Shown here one piece after another: positions 5,072 through 5,177 of a stretch of 5,177 bases of DNA. Source of the DNA: an uncultured Bacillota bacterium (GTDB lineage Bacteria > Bacillota > UBA994 > UBA5500); contig CALNBW010000178.1 of NCBI GenBank assembly GCA_937874815.1, positions 1 through 5,177 on the forward strand, read 5' to 3'. Each line of letters begins with the position of its first letter. Positions within the stretch are counted from its first letter, which is position 1. Below the pieces are notes generated by a model that did not search any database, was not told the origin of the DNA, and worked only from the letters and a program-made list of their open reading frames with translations. Made by a program: the position numbers and the translations under genes.

Positions 5072-5169
5072 GGGCGAGACAGATGTGCTCTCGCGATATC
5101 TTTGGATATCGCTGCCGCACAAATTAGGGAAAGCACATTGCTTCAAGGCAATATGCATTGGTCTCGCCC
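5072..5169. repeat. Structured inverted-repeat (MITE-like) intergenic element
   Basis: Outer arms GGGCGAGAC (5072-5080) and GTCTCGCCC (5161-5169) are perfect 9-bp inverted repeats. Inside lie a hairpin with GCGATATC-TTTG-GATATCGC (5093-5112), extended by TGTGC/GCACA (5084-5088, 5117-5121), and a second hairpin ATTGC-TTCAAG-GCAAT (5137-5152) flanked by GCA/TGC. The whole can fold as a three-way junction. Ends rich in GGGGCGA/TCGCCCC resemble widespread small non-autonomous intergenic repeats. No ORF or T-run is present, so it is neither a gene nor a normal terminator. The true outer boundaries may reach past 5177. Confidence 0.6.
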
Positions 5170-5177
5170 CTACGGGT

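Noticed and set aside
5093..5112. Hairpin as rho-independent terminator of the surface-sortase operon
   Set aside because: The stem is strong but is followed by GC-rich sequence with no T-run on either strand; it is better explained as part of the repeat element.
4848..5158. Two overlapping minus-strand open frames at the right edge
   Set aside because: They run through the sortase catalytic region and the inverted-repeat element, overlap each other, and show no protein features.

Overview
The window reads as a chromosomal segment of a Gram-positive, low-to-mid GC bacterium. The best guess is an anaerobic member of the Clostridia, of the Peptococcaceae/Desulfotomaculum kind. Reasons: a compact iscR-iscS-iscU operon, strong AGGAGG-type ribosome binding sites, an LPXTG cell-wall anchored protein and a sortase. 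The taxonomic guess is inference; no rRNA or other marker is present.

Left half (about 22-2208, minus strand): a complete three-gene iron-sulfur cluster assembly operon. A promoter at about 2180-2208 drives iscR (Rrf2-family regulator), iscS (cysteine desulfurase) and iscU (scaffold). The genes are 2-4 bases apart, each downstream SD lies inside the end of the preceding gene, and a strong hairpin terminator follows iscU. IscS takes sulfur from cysteine, IscU builds the cluster, and IscR is expected to sense cluster supply and control its own operon. Two related 17-bp inverted repeats, 53 bp centre to centre, lie at the predicted start site and in the 5' leader. They look like a duplicated operator.

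Middle (2076-2378): a gene-free divergent region of about 300 bases. It holds the isc control sites and, on the plus strand, a leader for the surface operon with an orphan AGGAGG site, a possible 9-codon ORF and two small hairpins. I found no convincing plus-strand sigma-A promoter.

Right half (2379-5019, plus strand): a two-gene surface module. The first gene encodes a 666-residue secreted, modular, wall-anchored protein: signal peptide, two cadherin/Ig-like domains, an unnamed beta-rich domain, two prealbumin-like (SpaA/Cna-B style) repeats with plausible isopeptide triads, a Pro-Glu wall-spanning stalk, and an LPKTG sorting signal. The second encodes a class E-like sortase that probably anchors it. 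A 7-bp hairpin separates the two genes.

Right edge (5020-5177): non-coding, with a tandem G-rich octamer and a structured inverted-repeat element (about 5072-5169) that looks like a mobile or MITE-like intergenic repeat. The first bases of the window resemble one end of that element. No tRNA, rRNA, CRISPR array or transposase gene was seen.
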